Shown: positions 15,509 to 23,887, counted from the first letter of the stretch. The stretch: DNA of 36,844 nt from CAZGSN01 sp964371655 (GCA_964371655.1 CAYJOD010000064.1:1-36844); one strand, 5' to 3'. Program-made: numbers and translations. Notes: generated by a model from the letters alone, not told the origin.

Positions 15509-17016
15509 AGATCAAGGGTTGGGCGCTGTGCTTGGTGGTTGCCCTGTGCGTACCGGGCGTGGTGGCGGCGTCGGAAGAATCACGCAAGCTCACCGCCCGC
15601 GGTCTGTACCTGCTGCAATCCAACTTCGAGGCCGACGCGCTCAAGGTCTTCGAGGAGGCGGTGAGCGCCGACGCGAGCGATGTCGATGCGCGGTACTATC
15701 GCGGCATGCTGCGCGGTAGCCGTGGCGATCTTGGTGCGGCGGTCGCCGACCTGCGTGCGGTGATGGCGGCGCGGCCCGATTTCGATCAAGCCGCGCTCGA
15801 GCTTGGCGTCGGACTCGTTCACAATGGCGCTTTCTCCGAAGCCGGGAAATGGCTCGAACAGGCACAACGAAATGCGCGCTTTGAATCGAAGGCCTCTTTG
15901 TATTTGGGTCTCGCACAGCTGCGGATGCAGGAGCTCGACGCGGCGAAGAGGAACTTCGAGCGCGTCGGTGCAGACGATGCCAAGCTGGCGCAAGCGGCGC
16001 GCTACTACCTCGGTGTGGTCGCCTACCAGCAGGAACGTTGGCAGGACGCCGAGCAAAGCTTCCAGGCCGTGGCTTCGCAGCAGACGGGCTCGTCGTTCGA
16101 AGCTGAGGCCTCGACATTCCTGGACTTGATGAAGCGGCGCGAGCAGGCTCCCTACCGAATGCGCGGCGCGGTCGGCTTCGAATACGACACCAACGTTCTT
16201 CTGGCTCCCGGAGATGAATTGTTGAAGGACCAAGCCGGCGTCTCTCGGCAGCAGGACGGTCGTTTCAGTATCTCCGCCGGCGGTTCGTACTTCTGGCGCT
16301 TCGACCCCGTACGCGTTGCCCTTGGCTACGACTTCTACCAGAGCCTGCATTTCGATCTGCAGGAGTTCAATCTGCAGGACCATCGGCCGGCGCTCGAAGT
16401 TACCGCGAATCTGGGGGCGGTGCAGCTCGGAGTGCTCGGCGAGTACAATTTCTATCTCAAGCAAGACAACCGCTTCCTGCAGGAGGGGACGGTGCTGCCG
16501 TGGATCGCGATCGCCGCGGACGAATGGGGCCGCAGCGAGTTCTCCTACCGCCTGCGTCGCCGCGATTTCCTGCAAGACGAGTTCGCCGTTCGCGACGCCT
16601 TCAATCACGCCTTTGCGGCGCGCCAGGTGGTCTTCCTCGGTGCACCCGAACGCTATCTGTCGCTGGGCTACCGTTTCGACATCGATGACCCGGTGCGCAG
16701 TGGCGACTCAGAACGCTTCGCCTACTTCGCCAACGAGGTGAACACCGGTATCGGCTGGCAGCTGCCCTTCGAGGTCACGGCGGAGGCGTCCTATGCGTTT
16801 CGGCACGAACGCTACAAAGGCACCAGCAACAACTACACGAACCGGATTGATGCACGCCGCGACAACGAAAGCGATATTGTGGTTGCCTTGGCGCGACAGC
16901 TGAGTGAAAGTCTGAGCGTGACGGTTGGGTACTCGGGAACGATCAATAATTCGAACGCGCTTGCCTTCAAGTACGATCGCCACATCACGTCTCTGGCGCT
17001 ACAGGTAGGGTGGTAA
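15505..17016 (+). CDS. TPR-containing outer-membrane beta-barrel protein
   Basis: 503-residue exported protein. Residues 1-22 are a signal peptide (LCLVVALCVPGVVAAS). Residues 28-210 contain several TPR-like helical pairs, such as ARYYLGVVAYQQERWQDAEQSFQAVA. From residue 217, AVGFEYDTNVLL begins a run of amphipathic strands ending in ITSLALQVGW, a C-terminal aromatic typical of outer-membrane barrels. The TPR-plus-barrel order recalls surface lipoprotein assembly modifiers (Slam/DUF560), which export lipoproteins to the surface; the lipoprotein just upstream would be an obvious client, but this is inference. It is directly followed by the FecR gene. Confidence 0.85.
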   Translation: MKIKGWALCLVVALCVPGVVAASEESRKLTARGLYLLQSNFEADALKVFEEAVSADASDVDARYYRGMLRGSRGDLGAAVADLRAVMAARPDFDQAALELGVGLVHNGAFSEAGKWLEQAQRNARFESKASLYLGLAQLRMQELDAAKRNFERVGADDAKLAQAARYYLGVVAYQQERWQDAEQSFQAVASQQTGSSFEAEASTFLDLMKRREQAPYRMRGAVGFEYDTNVLLAPGDELLKDQAGVSRQQDGRFSISAGGSYFWRFDPVRVALGYDFYQSLHFDLQEFNLQDHRPALEVTANLGAVQLGVLGEYNFYLKQDNRFLQEGTVLPWIAIAADEWGRSEFSYRLRRRDFLQDEFAVRDAFNHAFAARQVVFLGAPERYLSLGYRFDIDDPVRSGDSERFAYFANEVNTGIGWQLPFEVTAEASYAFRHERYKGTSNNYTNRIDARRDNESDIVVALARQLSESLSVTVGYSGTINNSNALAFKYDRHITSLALQVGW

Positions 17017-17874
17017 ATGCCTATGGCCATGGCCGCACGAACCTCAATGCACTCCTTGTTCGTCGTCCTGCTTCTTCTCTTCGCCGGTAGCGGCGTCGCC
17101 GCGGCGCAAGAAGTCGGACAGGTGGTCGCCGCCGAAGGAACTGCGGAGATCGTCCGCGGCGCTGTCGCGAGCCCGGCGCAGGCCGGCGCGGCGATCGCGA
17201 AGGGCGACGAGTTGCGGACCGGCAGGCCGGGCCGGATTCGGGTCATGTTTCAGGACCAGAGTGTCGTCACGGTCTCCGACGATTCGCGGCTGACGGTGGA
17301 CGAGCAGGTCTTCGATCCCGACCGCAGCAAGGCGCAGTCGAACCTCGGCTTACTCAAGGGCAAGGTAAGCTCGATCGTGAGCGCCTACTACAATTGGTCG
17401 GGCAGCAAGTATGAAGTGAAGACGCCGACGGCGGTCGCCGGCGTGCGCGGCACCGAGTTCGCCGTCGTCTACGATGACAGCGTCGAGACGACGCAGGTCC
17501 TCGGCTTCAGCGGCGAGGTGCGCGTGCACAGTCTCGCCGACCTCGAAGGGCCGGGCGTCATTGTGACCGCGCGTCAAGTGTCGACGATCGGCCGTGGCCG
17601 GCAACCGTCGAAGCCGCAGCAGATCGAGGACCGCCGCTTCCGTCAGGAGCTGGAAGGGCTGGACTTCTTCGGTGCCGGTGTTGGCTATCATCTGGCGCTG
17701 CCGGACACCTTGCGCGCCGGCAACGTCCCGGCGCCCGACCGCGCCCCTGTCGCCGGCGTCAATGCTCCACCACGACCGGGACATCCGGACGTCAGCACCC
17801 TTGTCGGTAAATCGCCGCTCGTGTTCGGCAAGAACACCGGCCAGGTCGGCGTCATCATCCACTTCCCAAAGTAG
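17017..17874 (+). CDS. Secreted FecR-domain protein
   Basis: 285-residue exported protein. Residues 12-30 form a signal peptide ending GVAAAQ. The FecR-like domain spans about 33-195 with VTVSDDSRLTVDEQV, LKGKVSSIVS and the typical KYEVKTPTAVAGVRGTEFAV. The last 90 residues are Pro-rich and probably unstructured, ending VGVIIHFPK. There is no cytoplasmic helix or sigma/anti-sigma partner, so it is not a classical iron-citrate FecR; stand-alone periplasmic FecR domains are seen next to CHASE2 cyclases and outer-membrane proteins, and both occur here. It follows the barrel gene with no gap, ATG at 17017 directly after TAA. Confidence 0.87.
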   Translation: MPMAMAARTSMHSLFVVLLLLFAGSGVAAAQEVGQVVAAEGTAEIVRGAVASPAQAGAAIAKGDELRTGRPGRIRVMFQDQSVVTVSDDSRLTVDEQVFDPDRSKAQSNLGLLKGKVSSIVSAYYNWSGSKYEVKTPTAVAGVRGTEFAVVYDDSVETTQVLGFSGEVRVHSLADLEGPGVIVTARQVSTIGRGRQPSKPQQIEDRRFRQELEGLDFFGAGVGYHLALPDTLRAGNVPAPDRAPVAGVNAPPRPGHPDVSTLVGKSPLVFGKNTGQVGVIIHFPK

Positions 17875-17924
17875 CTCCATCTCGGATAACTCAGCCCACC
17901 CGTTGCCCGGAACTAGTGACGGAA

Positions 17925-18012
17925 ATTGAACAGGAGCCAACGGAGGGAACAGAGAACGACTTAAAGAAACGGAGAGGAAACTCTCTGTTCTCTCCGTTTC
18001 CTCCTGTTGAAT
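17925..18012. repeat. Inverted-repeat element, family D
   Basis: 88-base element with outer arms ATTGAACAGGAG (17925-17936) and CTCCTGTTGAAT (18001-18012), one mismatch, and a perfect inner stem GAAACGGAGAG (17966-17976) / CTCTCCGTTTC (17990-18000). It is built of short CGGAGR/ACAGAG cores and sits just after the envelope operon. The transcript could fold into a long hairpin, so it might also end transcription. Confidence 0.8.
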
Positions 18013-18221
18013 CTTTGTGGCGCCTGCCAGATGGGCTAGGCGCTGCGTCGCGGTGCACCATGGGGGGCCGCCGCGAACCGGGGCCGCCGCGAACCCTTGA
18101 CGGGGCTGAGCAAACGGGAGTACCCAGCAGCGCATGGTGCAGGGGAGGACTCGCGAAGCGCGCGTGATCAGTCAGCTAAGCCTCGCGGGATGATTCGGCG
18201 TCAGGCAACCGGCACAGCACA
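18013..18221. other. Intergenic stretch with a perfect 16-base tandem duplication
   Basis: No gene is visible. GGGGCCGCCGCGAACC is duplicated head to tail at 18064-18079 and 18080-18095. A 9-base inverted pair, TGCACCATG at 18054-18062 and its complement at 18133-18141, brackets the region. Function is unknown. Confidence 0.6.
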
Positions 18222-18548
18222 ATGACACCGCTCTGCTATCCGACCAACGAAGCTGACCTTGCCCTCGTGAAGAGCCTGCTCGTGGCGGAAGACATCCCCT
18301 ACTTCGTCCACAACGACCACTTCGGCTCGCTTGTGCCCGCCCCTATCATTCCACTGTACAACGCCAAGACCGTCTTCGTAGCGAAAACCGATCTTGCACG
18401 CGCAAAAGAGATCATTGCCAACATCGAGGATCCGGCACCCGAGTTGAAGGACGTAGCGGATCGTGGGCATAGCATTGCCGACAAGGTACGGATGTTCCTC
18501 GAAGTCGTCCTCTTCGGATGGATCATGCCTGGAAGGCGGAAGACATAG
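18222..18548 (+). CDS. DUF2007-domain small protein
   Basis: 108-residue protein. The opening LCYPTNEADLALVKSLLVAEDIPYFVHND is the pattern of DUF2007, proposed to be a small signal-transduction or membrane-associated regulator: NEAE-like start, KSLL, and an IPY strand. After residue 80 the sequence turns amphipathic or hydrophobic (VRMFLEVVLFGWIMPG), possibly associating with the membrane. There is no strong ribosome site before ATG 18222. It is separate from the toxin-antitoxin pair downstream by 140 bases. The biochemical role of the family is not established. Confidence 0.75.
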   Translation: MTPLCYPTNEADLALVKSLLVAEDIPYFVHNDHFGSLVPAPIIPLYNAKTVFVAKTDLARAKEIIANIEDPAPELKDVADRGHSIADKVRMFLEVVLFGWIMPGRRKT

Positions 18549-18688
18549 ACACGACGACGAGTATGCCGAACATGCCGGCTGCAGGCGACGGCGGTGGGTC
18601 GGCCATTCCAGTGGGGCATCGGCATGAGCCGCTTCGTTGGGGTCCCTTCAAGCAAATCCCGTGGTACATTGTGATTGGAGGCAAGGAG

Positions 18689-18907
18689 ATGACCAAACTA
18701 CTTAAAGAGGCGTTCGAGGAAGCGGCGCGACTTCCTGACGCGGAGCAGGATGCTCTAGCACAGGCGGTGCTAGCGGAGTTGGCTTCCGAGAGACGCTGGG
18801 ACGAGTTGTTCGCTGGATCTACGGATATGCTCAGCGAGCTCGCCGACGAGGCGCTTGCGGAGCATCGGGCTGGACGGACTAAGCTGCTGGACCCAGACGT
18901 GCTGTGA
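18689..18907 (+). CDS. Antitoxin-like protein of a RelE/ParE-type pair
   Basis: 72-residue acidic helical protein: KLLKEAFEEAARLPDAEQDALAQAVL, then RRWDELFAGSTDMLSELADEALAEHRAGRTKLLDP. This layout (leading 'LPxxEQD' helix, 'RWDExFAxS', C-terminal 'AGRTxPLDPDxL') is a recurring antitoxin type next to small RelE/ParE-like toxins. ATG 18689 is chosen with TTGGAGG about 8 bases upstream; the longer frame from 18518 overlaps the previous gene and is less likely. Its stop TGA (18905-18907) overlaps the GTG start of the toxin. It probably neutralises the toxin and represses the operon, as is common for these pairs. Confidence 0.75.
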   Translation: MTKLLKEAFEEAARLPDAEQDALAQAVLAELASERRWDELFAGSTDMLSELADEALAEHRAGRTKLLDPDVL

Positions 18908-19185
18908 TCTCACGTACCACGATTCGGTTTCGAGATGCCCTCGCGGCACTTCAACCACAGGTCAGAAACCAAGCCCGCCGTGCCTACCGATTCTTCAAGC
19001 AGAACCCGCATCACCCGACGCTACATTTCAAGAGTGTACACCCGTCAGAACCGATTTGGTCCGTACGCATAGTAGGTGGCTACCGTGCAGTGGGAGTCCG
19101 CAGCGCGGACGAAATCGTGTGGTTCTGGATCGGTTCGCATGCCGACTACGACAGGCTTCTTTCGCGGTGGCGACGCCGATCCTAA
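18904..19185 (+). CDS. RelE/ParE-superfamily toxin-like protein
   Basis: 93-residue basic protein starting with GTG inside the antitoxin stop (GTGA). The features are a leading strand TTIRFRDALAAL, a helix QARRAYRFFKQNPHHPTLHFK, then SVRIVGGYRAVGVRSADEIVWFWIGSHADYDRLL, the beta-sheet core with 'YRAVG' and 'WIGSHxDYDRLL' common to RelE/HigB-like toxins. Members usually cut mRNA at ribosomes or act on gyrase; the target here is not predictable. Length and coupling fit an intact module, with no truncation seen. Confidence 0.78.
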   Translation: MISRTTIRFRDALAALQPQVRNQARRAYRFFKQNPHHPTLHFKSVHPSEPIWSVRIVGGYRAVGVRSADEIVWFWIGSHADYDRLLSRWRRRS

Positions 19186-19206
19186 CTCTCTGCACGCGAG
19201 CGCAAT

Positions 19207-19620
19207 ATGAACCTCCACCTCCTTCACCTCGTATCCGTGGCCGCGTGGCTCGGCGTTATCGGCGCGGAGCTTGTCTTGGAGTTGCTGCCGCTGCGCCGGC
19301 CAGAGCTGCAGCCGGCGACCGCCGTCTTCCATTACTACATCGACCTCTGCATCGAGCTCCCACTGCTCCTGGCGATCCTCGGCACCGGAGCGCTGCTCCT
19401 GGTCGACTCCCGCATCGACGCACGCATGGCCATCAAGCTGGCGGGCGCCGCCGTCGCCTTGGGTGCAAACCTTGCGTGCATGGTGGTTGTCGTGCTCCGA
19501 CACCACGGTCCGCAGGCCGAGATCAAGCGGCGAACGATGCTTGTATATGCGACTGTGGCTGTCGGCATCCCGGGAGGTCTCGTCGCGCTCTATATCGGGC
19601 TCGGCTATGTCGGCTCGTGA
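19207..19620 (+). CDS. Small four-helix integral membrane protein
   Basis: 137-residue hydrophobic protein with four predicted membrane helices, about 6-27 (LVSVAAWLGVIGAELVLELL), 43-66 (YIDLCIELPLLLAILGTGALLLV), 76-98 and 112-134. Polar bits (HYYID, RHHGPQAEIKRR) lie between. A charged-residue pattern with His near the first helix is reminiscent of DUF2269/CopD-type membrane proteins, but I cannot assign a family. The ribosome site is weak. It is convergent with the cyclase on the other strand. Confidence 0.7.
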   Translation: MNLHLLHLVSVAAWLGVIGAELVLELLPLRRPELQPATAVFHYYIDLCIELPLLLAILGTGALLLVDSRIDARMAIKLAGAAVALGANLACMVVVVLRHHGPQAEIKRRTMLVYATVAVGIPGGLVALYIGLGYVGS

Positions 19621-19660
19621 ATCTTGTCGTTGAGCACAGGCCTCCGTGCCCGCCCGGCTG

Positions 19661-19680
19661 CGCAGGCAGGGACGCCTGCG
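19661..19680. terminator. Hairpin between convergent genes
   Basis: Seven-base perfect stem CGCAGGC / GCCTGCG with a 6-base loop, between the membrane protein (stop 19620) and the cyclase (stop 19790). It likely marks transcript ends from either side; no U-tract. Confidence 0.4.
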
Positions 19681-19789
19681 CCACCAGAGCTGCAACTTCT
19701 TCACCGCCTCCGAGTTCACAAGACCTTCGCAGGCTCGCCGCCGGATTGACGGCTCAACCGAGCTCGTTGGCTCAATCCGAAATCCGTAA

Positions 19790-21907
19790 TCACTTCGTGT
19801 CCATCACCGTGACGCCGTCCCAATCGGCGGGCGGCGGGTTGTTCTCGAGCGCCGCGATACGTTCCAGGTAGAGCTGCGCCGGAGCGTCGCCAGGCTTCGC
19901 GGCTAAGACTTCTCGAAAGCACGCCGCGGCCTCTTTCCAGCGCTGCGCACGGTAATGATCCAATCCGAGGCGGAAGGGTTGCAGAAGCGCCGTCCACTGG
20001 TGCTCGTCGCTCTTGTCGGCAACGATCTCGAACACGTGCACCGCCTGATCCTTGCCTTTCACGCGGACGACGTCGACCTCGCGCACGACCACGTCGGCGG
20101 ATTCTATGGTCGCGGCGCTGGCGATGATGCGGGTGCCGTATTTCTTGTTCAGCCCTTCGAGACGCGCGGCGAGGTTTACGTTGTCGCCGACGACCGAGTA
20201 ACTGAGACGAAGGCTCGATCCCATGTTGCCAACGACCATTGTCCCACTGTTGATGCCGATACCGATATCGAGCGTCGGCCAACCGCGTTTGACGAAATCA
20301 CCGTTCAGCTCCTCGAGACGAGCGAGGAGGGCGACGGCGCAGCGACAGGCACGCGCGGCATGATCCGCCTGCGGTAGCGGTGCACCCCAAAACGCCATGA
20401 TCTCGTCGCCGATGTACTTGTCGAGCGTACCGCCGTGATCGAAGATCACCACGGTCATGGCGTCGAGGAAGGTGTTGAGCAGCGCCACCAACTCCTGCGG
20501 ACGTTCGCGCATTCGCTCCGAGATCGTCGTGAAGCCGCGAATGTCCAGAAACATCACCGTCAGCTCCCGCGTCTCGCCGCCCAGAGCCAGGAGCTCGGGC
20601 TTGTTGCTGACCAGACGTGCAACGGCAGGGGGCACGTAGCGCTCTAGGGCGTTGCGCGTCTGACGCTTGGCGCGCTCCTCGGCGACGAAGTGCTGCACGC
20701 TGACGCCGCCGTAGGTCAAGCCGATGGCGAGCATCGGAAAGACGGTGCTCAGGCAGATCCCCGTGCGCAGAAACAGCTGTTGGCTGCCGGCGTCGTAAGC
20801 GGCGGCAAACGCGAGGGCCGCCACGAAGCCGTACACGCCGCGTGCGAAGCTCAGGCAAAGACCGAGGGCGAGCGCCAGAATGAGGATGAGGATGCTTTCG
20901 ATGGCGGTCACCCGACTCGTCGCTGACCACAGGAAGTCGTTGCGCAGGATGCTGTCGATGACGTTGGCGTGGATCTCGACGCCGGGCATGAAGCTGTCGA
21001 ACGGCGCAACGCGCACGTCGGCGACGGCCGTCGCGGTGACGCCGACGAGCACGAGTTTGTCGCGCAGGACGTCGGGCGCGACCGTTCCAGACAGAATCGC
21101 GCTCGCGGAGACGTGCGGAAAGGTCTTGCCCGGACCGCGGTAGTTGATCAGCATCTCCCCGTTTTCCGCCACGGGGATCGTCGTCGGTCCGAGTTGAACC
21201 GATTCGACGAAGCTGTCTCGAAAGCGAAGTCCGAGATTCCACTGCGGCCGATAGACGTGCAGCATGGCTAACGACAGAGGCAGGGCGAAGCTGTCGCCGA
21301 CGCGCACGGTGAGTGGAACGCGTCGATACGAACCATCGGCATCGGGAATGAAGTTGAAATAACCGAGCCCACGCGCGGCTTCGGTCAGCGCCGGCAGATT
21401 GCGGCGGATGGAGGTTCCGGCGTGCACCGTCATCTGGCTGGGGTCCGAGGGGCTGTTCCACACCAAGCTGTAGGTCGAGATTCGCGTCGCCAAGCTGGCG
21501 GCGTCGGTCTGATTGAAATCGAAATAATACCCGAGCACGGTGCGCTTCGACTTGCCGACACTGTCGAGAAACACCTCATCGCCTGCGGCCGCCTCCGACT
21601 GGACGAGATCGAGACCGATGACGGCGGCTCCGGCGTCGGTAATGCGATCAATCAGCTGCGCCATCGTCGTGCGCGACCATGGCCAGCGGCCGATGCTGTC
21701 GAGACTGGTGTCGTCGACCGCGACAATGACGACCTCGGGGCCGGGTTGCTTGACGTCGCGGCTGAACAAACGACGATCGAGCGCACGCGCCGCCACGTTC
21801 TCGATCGTCGGCTCCCCACTGAAGCGCAGAAGGGCGAAGACAATGCCGAGGAGCGCGCCGATGCGCAGAGGAGTCAGCGCGGAAAACACGGTGTCGCGTC
21901 GTAGCAC
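19790..21907 (-). CDS. CHASE2-domain class III adenylate/guanylate cyclase
   Basis: 705-residue membrane sensor expected to make cAMP (or cGMP). Layout: membrane helix (about 13-29), extracytoplasmic CHASE2 sensor (about 40-325, with VVIVAVDDTSLDSIGRWPWSR and GVTATAVADVRVAPFDSFMPGVEIHAN), three membrane helices (335-405), catalytic domain (445-630) and a TPR-like tail (638-690). Catalytic features are present: metal Asp455 (FLDIRGFT) and Asp501 (GDEIMAFWG), Lys497 (purine contact), Asp575 in VVGDNVNLAARLE and transition-state Asn/Arg. Start GTG 21907 has no clear ribosome site. The signal sensed is unknown. FecR and outer-membrane genes nearby are a recurrent setting for CHASE2 cyclases. Confidence 0.92.
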   Translation of the reverse strand: MLRRDTVFSALTPLRIGALLGIVFALLRFSGEPTIENVAARALDRRLFSRDVKQPGPEVVIVAVDDTSLDSIGRWPWSRTTMAQLIDRITDAGAAVIGLDLVQSEAAAGDEVFLDSVGKSKRTVLGYYFDFNQTDAASLATRISTYSLVWNSPSDPSQMTVHAGTSIRRNLPALTEAARGLGYFNFIPDADGSYRRVPLTVRVGDSFALPLSLAMLHVYRPQWNLGLRFRDSFVESVQLGPTTIPVAENGEMLINYRGPGKTFPHVSASAILSGTVAPDVLRDKLVLVGVTATAVADVRVAPFDSFMPGVEIHANVIDSILRNDFLWSATSRVTAIESILILILALALGLCLSFARGVYGFVAALAFAAAYDAGSQQLFLRTGICLSTVFPMLAIGLTYGGVSVQHFVAEERAKRQTRNALERYVPPAVARLVSNKPELLALGGETRELTVMFLDIRGFTTISERMRERPQELVALLNTFLDAMTVVIFDHGGTLDKYIGDEIMAFWGAPLPQADHAARACRCAVALLARLEELNGDFVKRGWPTLDIGIGINSGTMVVGNMGSSLRLSYSVVGDNVNLAARLEGLNKKYGTRIIASAATIESADVVVREVDVVRVKGKDQAVHVFEIVADKSDEHQWTALLQPFRLGLDHYRAQRWKEAAACFREVLAAKPGDAPAQLYLERIAALENNPPPADWDGVTVMDTK

Positions 21908-21955
21908 AGACGAGCGCAGCGGCGAAGCCGGTGGTGCGGAGTAAGGCTGTCTTGT

Positions 21956-23260
21956 TCACGCCGTCGGCGCGGTCTCACGCAGTTTGTCCGTCAGGCAATT
22001 GCTCTTCGCGATCTCGCTGAGCACGTAGGCGCTTGGCCGCGGTTGGCGTGCAAAGGTCTGAGCGTCGAAGCCGATGATACCGAACTGGGCGGTCCACCCG
22101 AGCATCCATTCGAAATTGTCGACGGCGGTCCAGTGAAAGTAGCCGCGGACATCGCAACCGTCGGCGATGGCGGCGTGGATCTCGGCGAGGTGGTGGGCGA
22201 TGTACTCGATGCGCCAGGTGTCGTCATCGGTGCCGATGCCGTTTTCGGTGACGTAGATCGGCACCCCGAGGCGCGCGTCGCGGACTCGTCGCAACACGAC
22301 GCCCAGTCCTGGCGCGTACATGCTGTTGCCGAGCTGCGTGAGTCGCCGTGCGCCGGGCGGATACGGCGTGAGCTGCGTCGGGTTGAGGTGATCGACACAG
22401 GACGAGGTGTAGTAGTTGGCGCCGAAGAAATCGGCGGCGCCTTTCAAGCCGGGAACGGGCTCGGGCTCCGCTCCCGGTATGGCAAGGAGCCCGTCGGCGA
22501 GGGCGCGCAAGGGTAGGTCGTTGAACAACGCGTCGAAGTTGCGGACCAGCAGCTGGTCGTCGTCGTTGTTCGGATCGAGTGCGAACACCGGATTGAAGAC
22601 GTGAATCGTTCCGACTCGAACCTCGGGTCTTGCCGCCTTCAGGATATGATAGGCGTCGCGATACATCAGTTGGGTATGGCGCAGAATCTTCAGGAAGGCG
22701 GAGAAGTCCTGCACCCCGGGCGGCATCACCCCGACCAAGTAGGAACCGGCGGCGTAGGCGTTGGCTTCGTTGATGGGATGCCAGTAGTCGGCGCAGGTAA
22801 CGAGCTCCTTGGCAATGCGCTCGACGTGTCGCCTCCAATAGGCGAGGTTCGCCTCCTCCAGAAAACCGCCGCGCGCCGCGAACCAGCGCGGTAGGGCGAA
22901 GTGATGCAGGTTGACCCACGCCGTGATTCCGTGTCGGCGTGCGGAGTGGAGGACGCGCCGGTAATGGTCGAGCGCCGCGCTGTCGACATGGCCGTCGTCC
23001 GGCTCGATGCGCGACCACTCGATCGACAGCCGGTAGTGCCGCAGCCCAAGCTCCGCCAGGAGGGCGAAGTCGGAATCGTAGAGCTCATAGAAGTTGTTGG
23101 AACGGCCGCAGCGATGTTCGTGCACGATGCGACCCGGCTGCTGCTCCCACTCCGACCAGTCGTTGTGCGCGTTGTCGCCCTCCGATTGATGCGACGAGCT
23201 CGCCGTGCCCCACACGAAGCCGTCGGGAAAGGTCAGATCGTGCGCAATGGAATCCGTCAT
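21956..23260 (-). CDS. GH1-family beta-glycosidase
   Basis: 434-residue glycoside hydrolase with the (beta/alpha)8 GH1 fold, likely cytosolic, releasing a terminal sugar with retention. Landmarks are FVWGTASSSHQSEG (N-terminal GH1 signature), HYRLSIEWSRIEP, the acid/base Glu165 in HPINEANA, YYTSS, the nucleophile Glu339 in VTENGIG, and YFHWTAVDNFEWMLGW. The usual TxNEP reads INEA, so the Pro after the acid/base is lost. ATG 23260 has GGAGAGG 8 bases upstream. It sits 48 bases upstream of the cyclase on the same strand and may share a transcript. Sugar specificity cannot be read by eye. Confidence 0.93.
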   Translation of the reverse strand: MTDSIAHDLTFPDGFVWGTASSSHQSEGDNAHNDWSEWEQQPGRIVHEHRCGRSNNFYELYDSDFALLAELGLRHYRLSIEWSRIEPDDGHVDSAALDHYRRVLHSARRHGITAWVNLHHFALPRWFAARGGFLEEANLAYWRRHVERIAKELVTCADYWHPINEANAYAAGSYLVGVMPPGVQDFSAFLKILRHTQLMYRDAYHILKAARPEVRVGTIHVFNPVFALDPNNDDDQLLVRNFDALFNDLPLRALADGLLAIPGAEPEPVPGLKGAADFFGANYYTSSCVDHLNPTQLTPYPPGARRLTQLGNSMYAPGLGVVLRRVRDARLGVPIYVTENGIGTDDDTWRIEYIAHHLAEIHAAIADGCDVRGYFHWTAVDNFEWMLGWTAQFGIIGFDAQTFARQPRPSAYVLSEIAKSNCLTDKLRETAPTA

Positions 23261-23319
23261 CTGGTGCCTCTCCTTCCGCCCCTTAGTACCTTGATTGATA
23301 GGTTCGGCACCGTATCTGC

Positions 23320-23372
23320 GGCCGGCACAGCCGGCCCTACGCTCTGGCTCCGTAGGGCCGGCTGCGCCGGCC
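23320..23372. repeat. Long GC-rich inverted repeat (REP-like)
   Basis: Two 22-base arms, 23320-23341 and 23351-23372, pair with one mismatch around a 9-base loop. Arms carry GCCGGC cores and meet at CCCTACG/CGTAGGG. It lies upstream of the glycosidase and after the decayed restriction island. Likely a REP-type or transcription-end hairpin. Confidence 0.75.
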
Positions 23373-23412
23373 TGAATCGCGCATCTGTCGCCATACTTGT
23401 GCCGACGGGTAC

Positions 23413-23499
23413 TCAGACATCGAAGACCTTCAGCACCTCGTCGCCGTAGTGGTTGATGACCTTGACCGCGATCTTCCCGGTTTCTGGGGGATCGAAGGA
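23413..23499 (-). pseudogene. C-terminal remnant of a restriction-modification protein
   Basis: The minus-strand frame ending in TGA at 23413-23415 encodes PSFDPPETGKIAVKVINHY then GDEVLKVFDV. This tail is typical, from memory, of site-specific methyltransferases or their partner helicase in type III-like systems (xIAVKVIxxxGxEVxKVxxV). Upstream it breaks at once, so only about 29 residues remain. Together with 23512-23880 and 24595-24630 it marks a collapsed restriction operon. Confidence 0.5.
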
Positions 23500-23511
23500 T
23501 GGGTGAGGATG

Positions 23512-23880
23512 CTATTCTCGAAACACATGTTCGTTGTGCCAGCCAATGCTTGCGGCTGATGGACGCTCCTCGAATCTGTCGGGCACAACGATCTCTCTTC
23601 CATGGAACTCGTAGTAGGTCCGGCCGTTGTCGAACTCTTCCTTCAATCGTCGGCTCACCACGAAACGGTAGTCTCGATCGACCGTCACGTAGCCACGATC
23701 GAACAGACGATGGATATCGAGGCGAAGCAAGAGCCCGTTATCCACCCGTGCGGCGCCGCAGGCCAAGTCGCGCAACTCCTCGGTCGGGATGTTCTTGCGC
23801 TTGTCCTTGTGGCGAAAGGAATCGACCTGGGTGGTCACCGGTCCCTTCGCCAGCGGTTTGCTCTTCCCCCTACTGGCCAT
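23512..23880 (-). pseudogene. Chimeric fragment: methyltransferase N-terminus fused to HNH nuclease C-terminus
   Basis: One open frame of 122 codons joins two unrelated pieces. Residues 1-42 (MASRGKSKPLAKG..., then FRHKDKRKNIPTEELRDLA) match the opening of type III-like DNA methyltransferases. Residues from about 47 (RVDNGLLLRLDIHRLFDRGY..., to WHNEHVF) match the C-terminal half of HNH restriction endonucleases, lacking the first HNH strand and its catalytic His. The join lies near 23750. Such an arrangement is expected from deletion between neighbouring genes; a functional protein is unlikely, though the frame is open. Confidence 0.65.
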
Positions 23881-23887
23881 GTTCAGT

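Noticed and set aside
18855..19871. 338-codon plus-strand frame over the toxin and membrane protein
   Set aside because: Out of frame with the toxin-antitoxin pair and the membrane protein, both of which have better features.
20298..21461. 387-codon alternative minus-strand frame inside the cyclase gene
   Set aside because: Shadow frame, Arg-rich, lies within the CHASE2 cyclase on the same strand.
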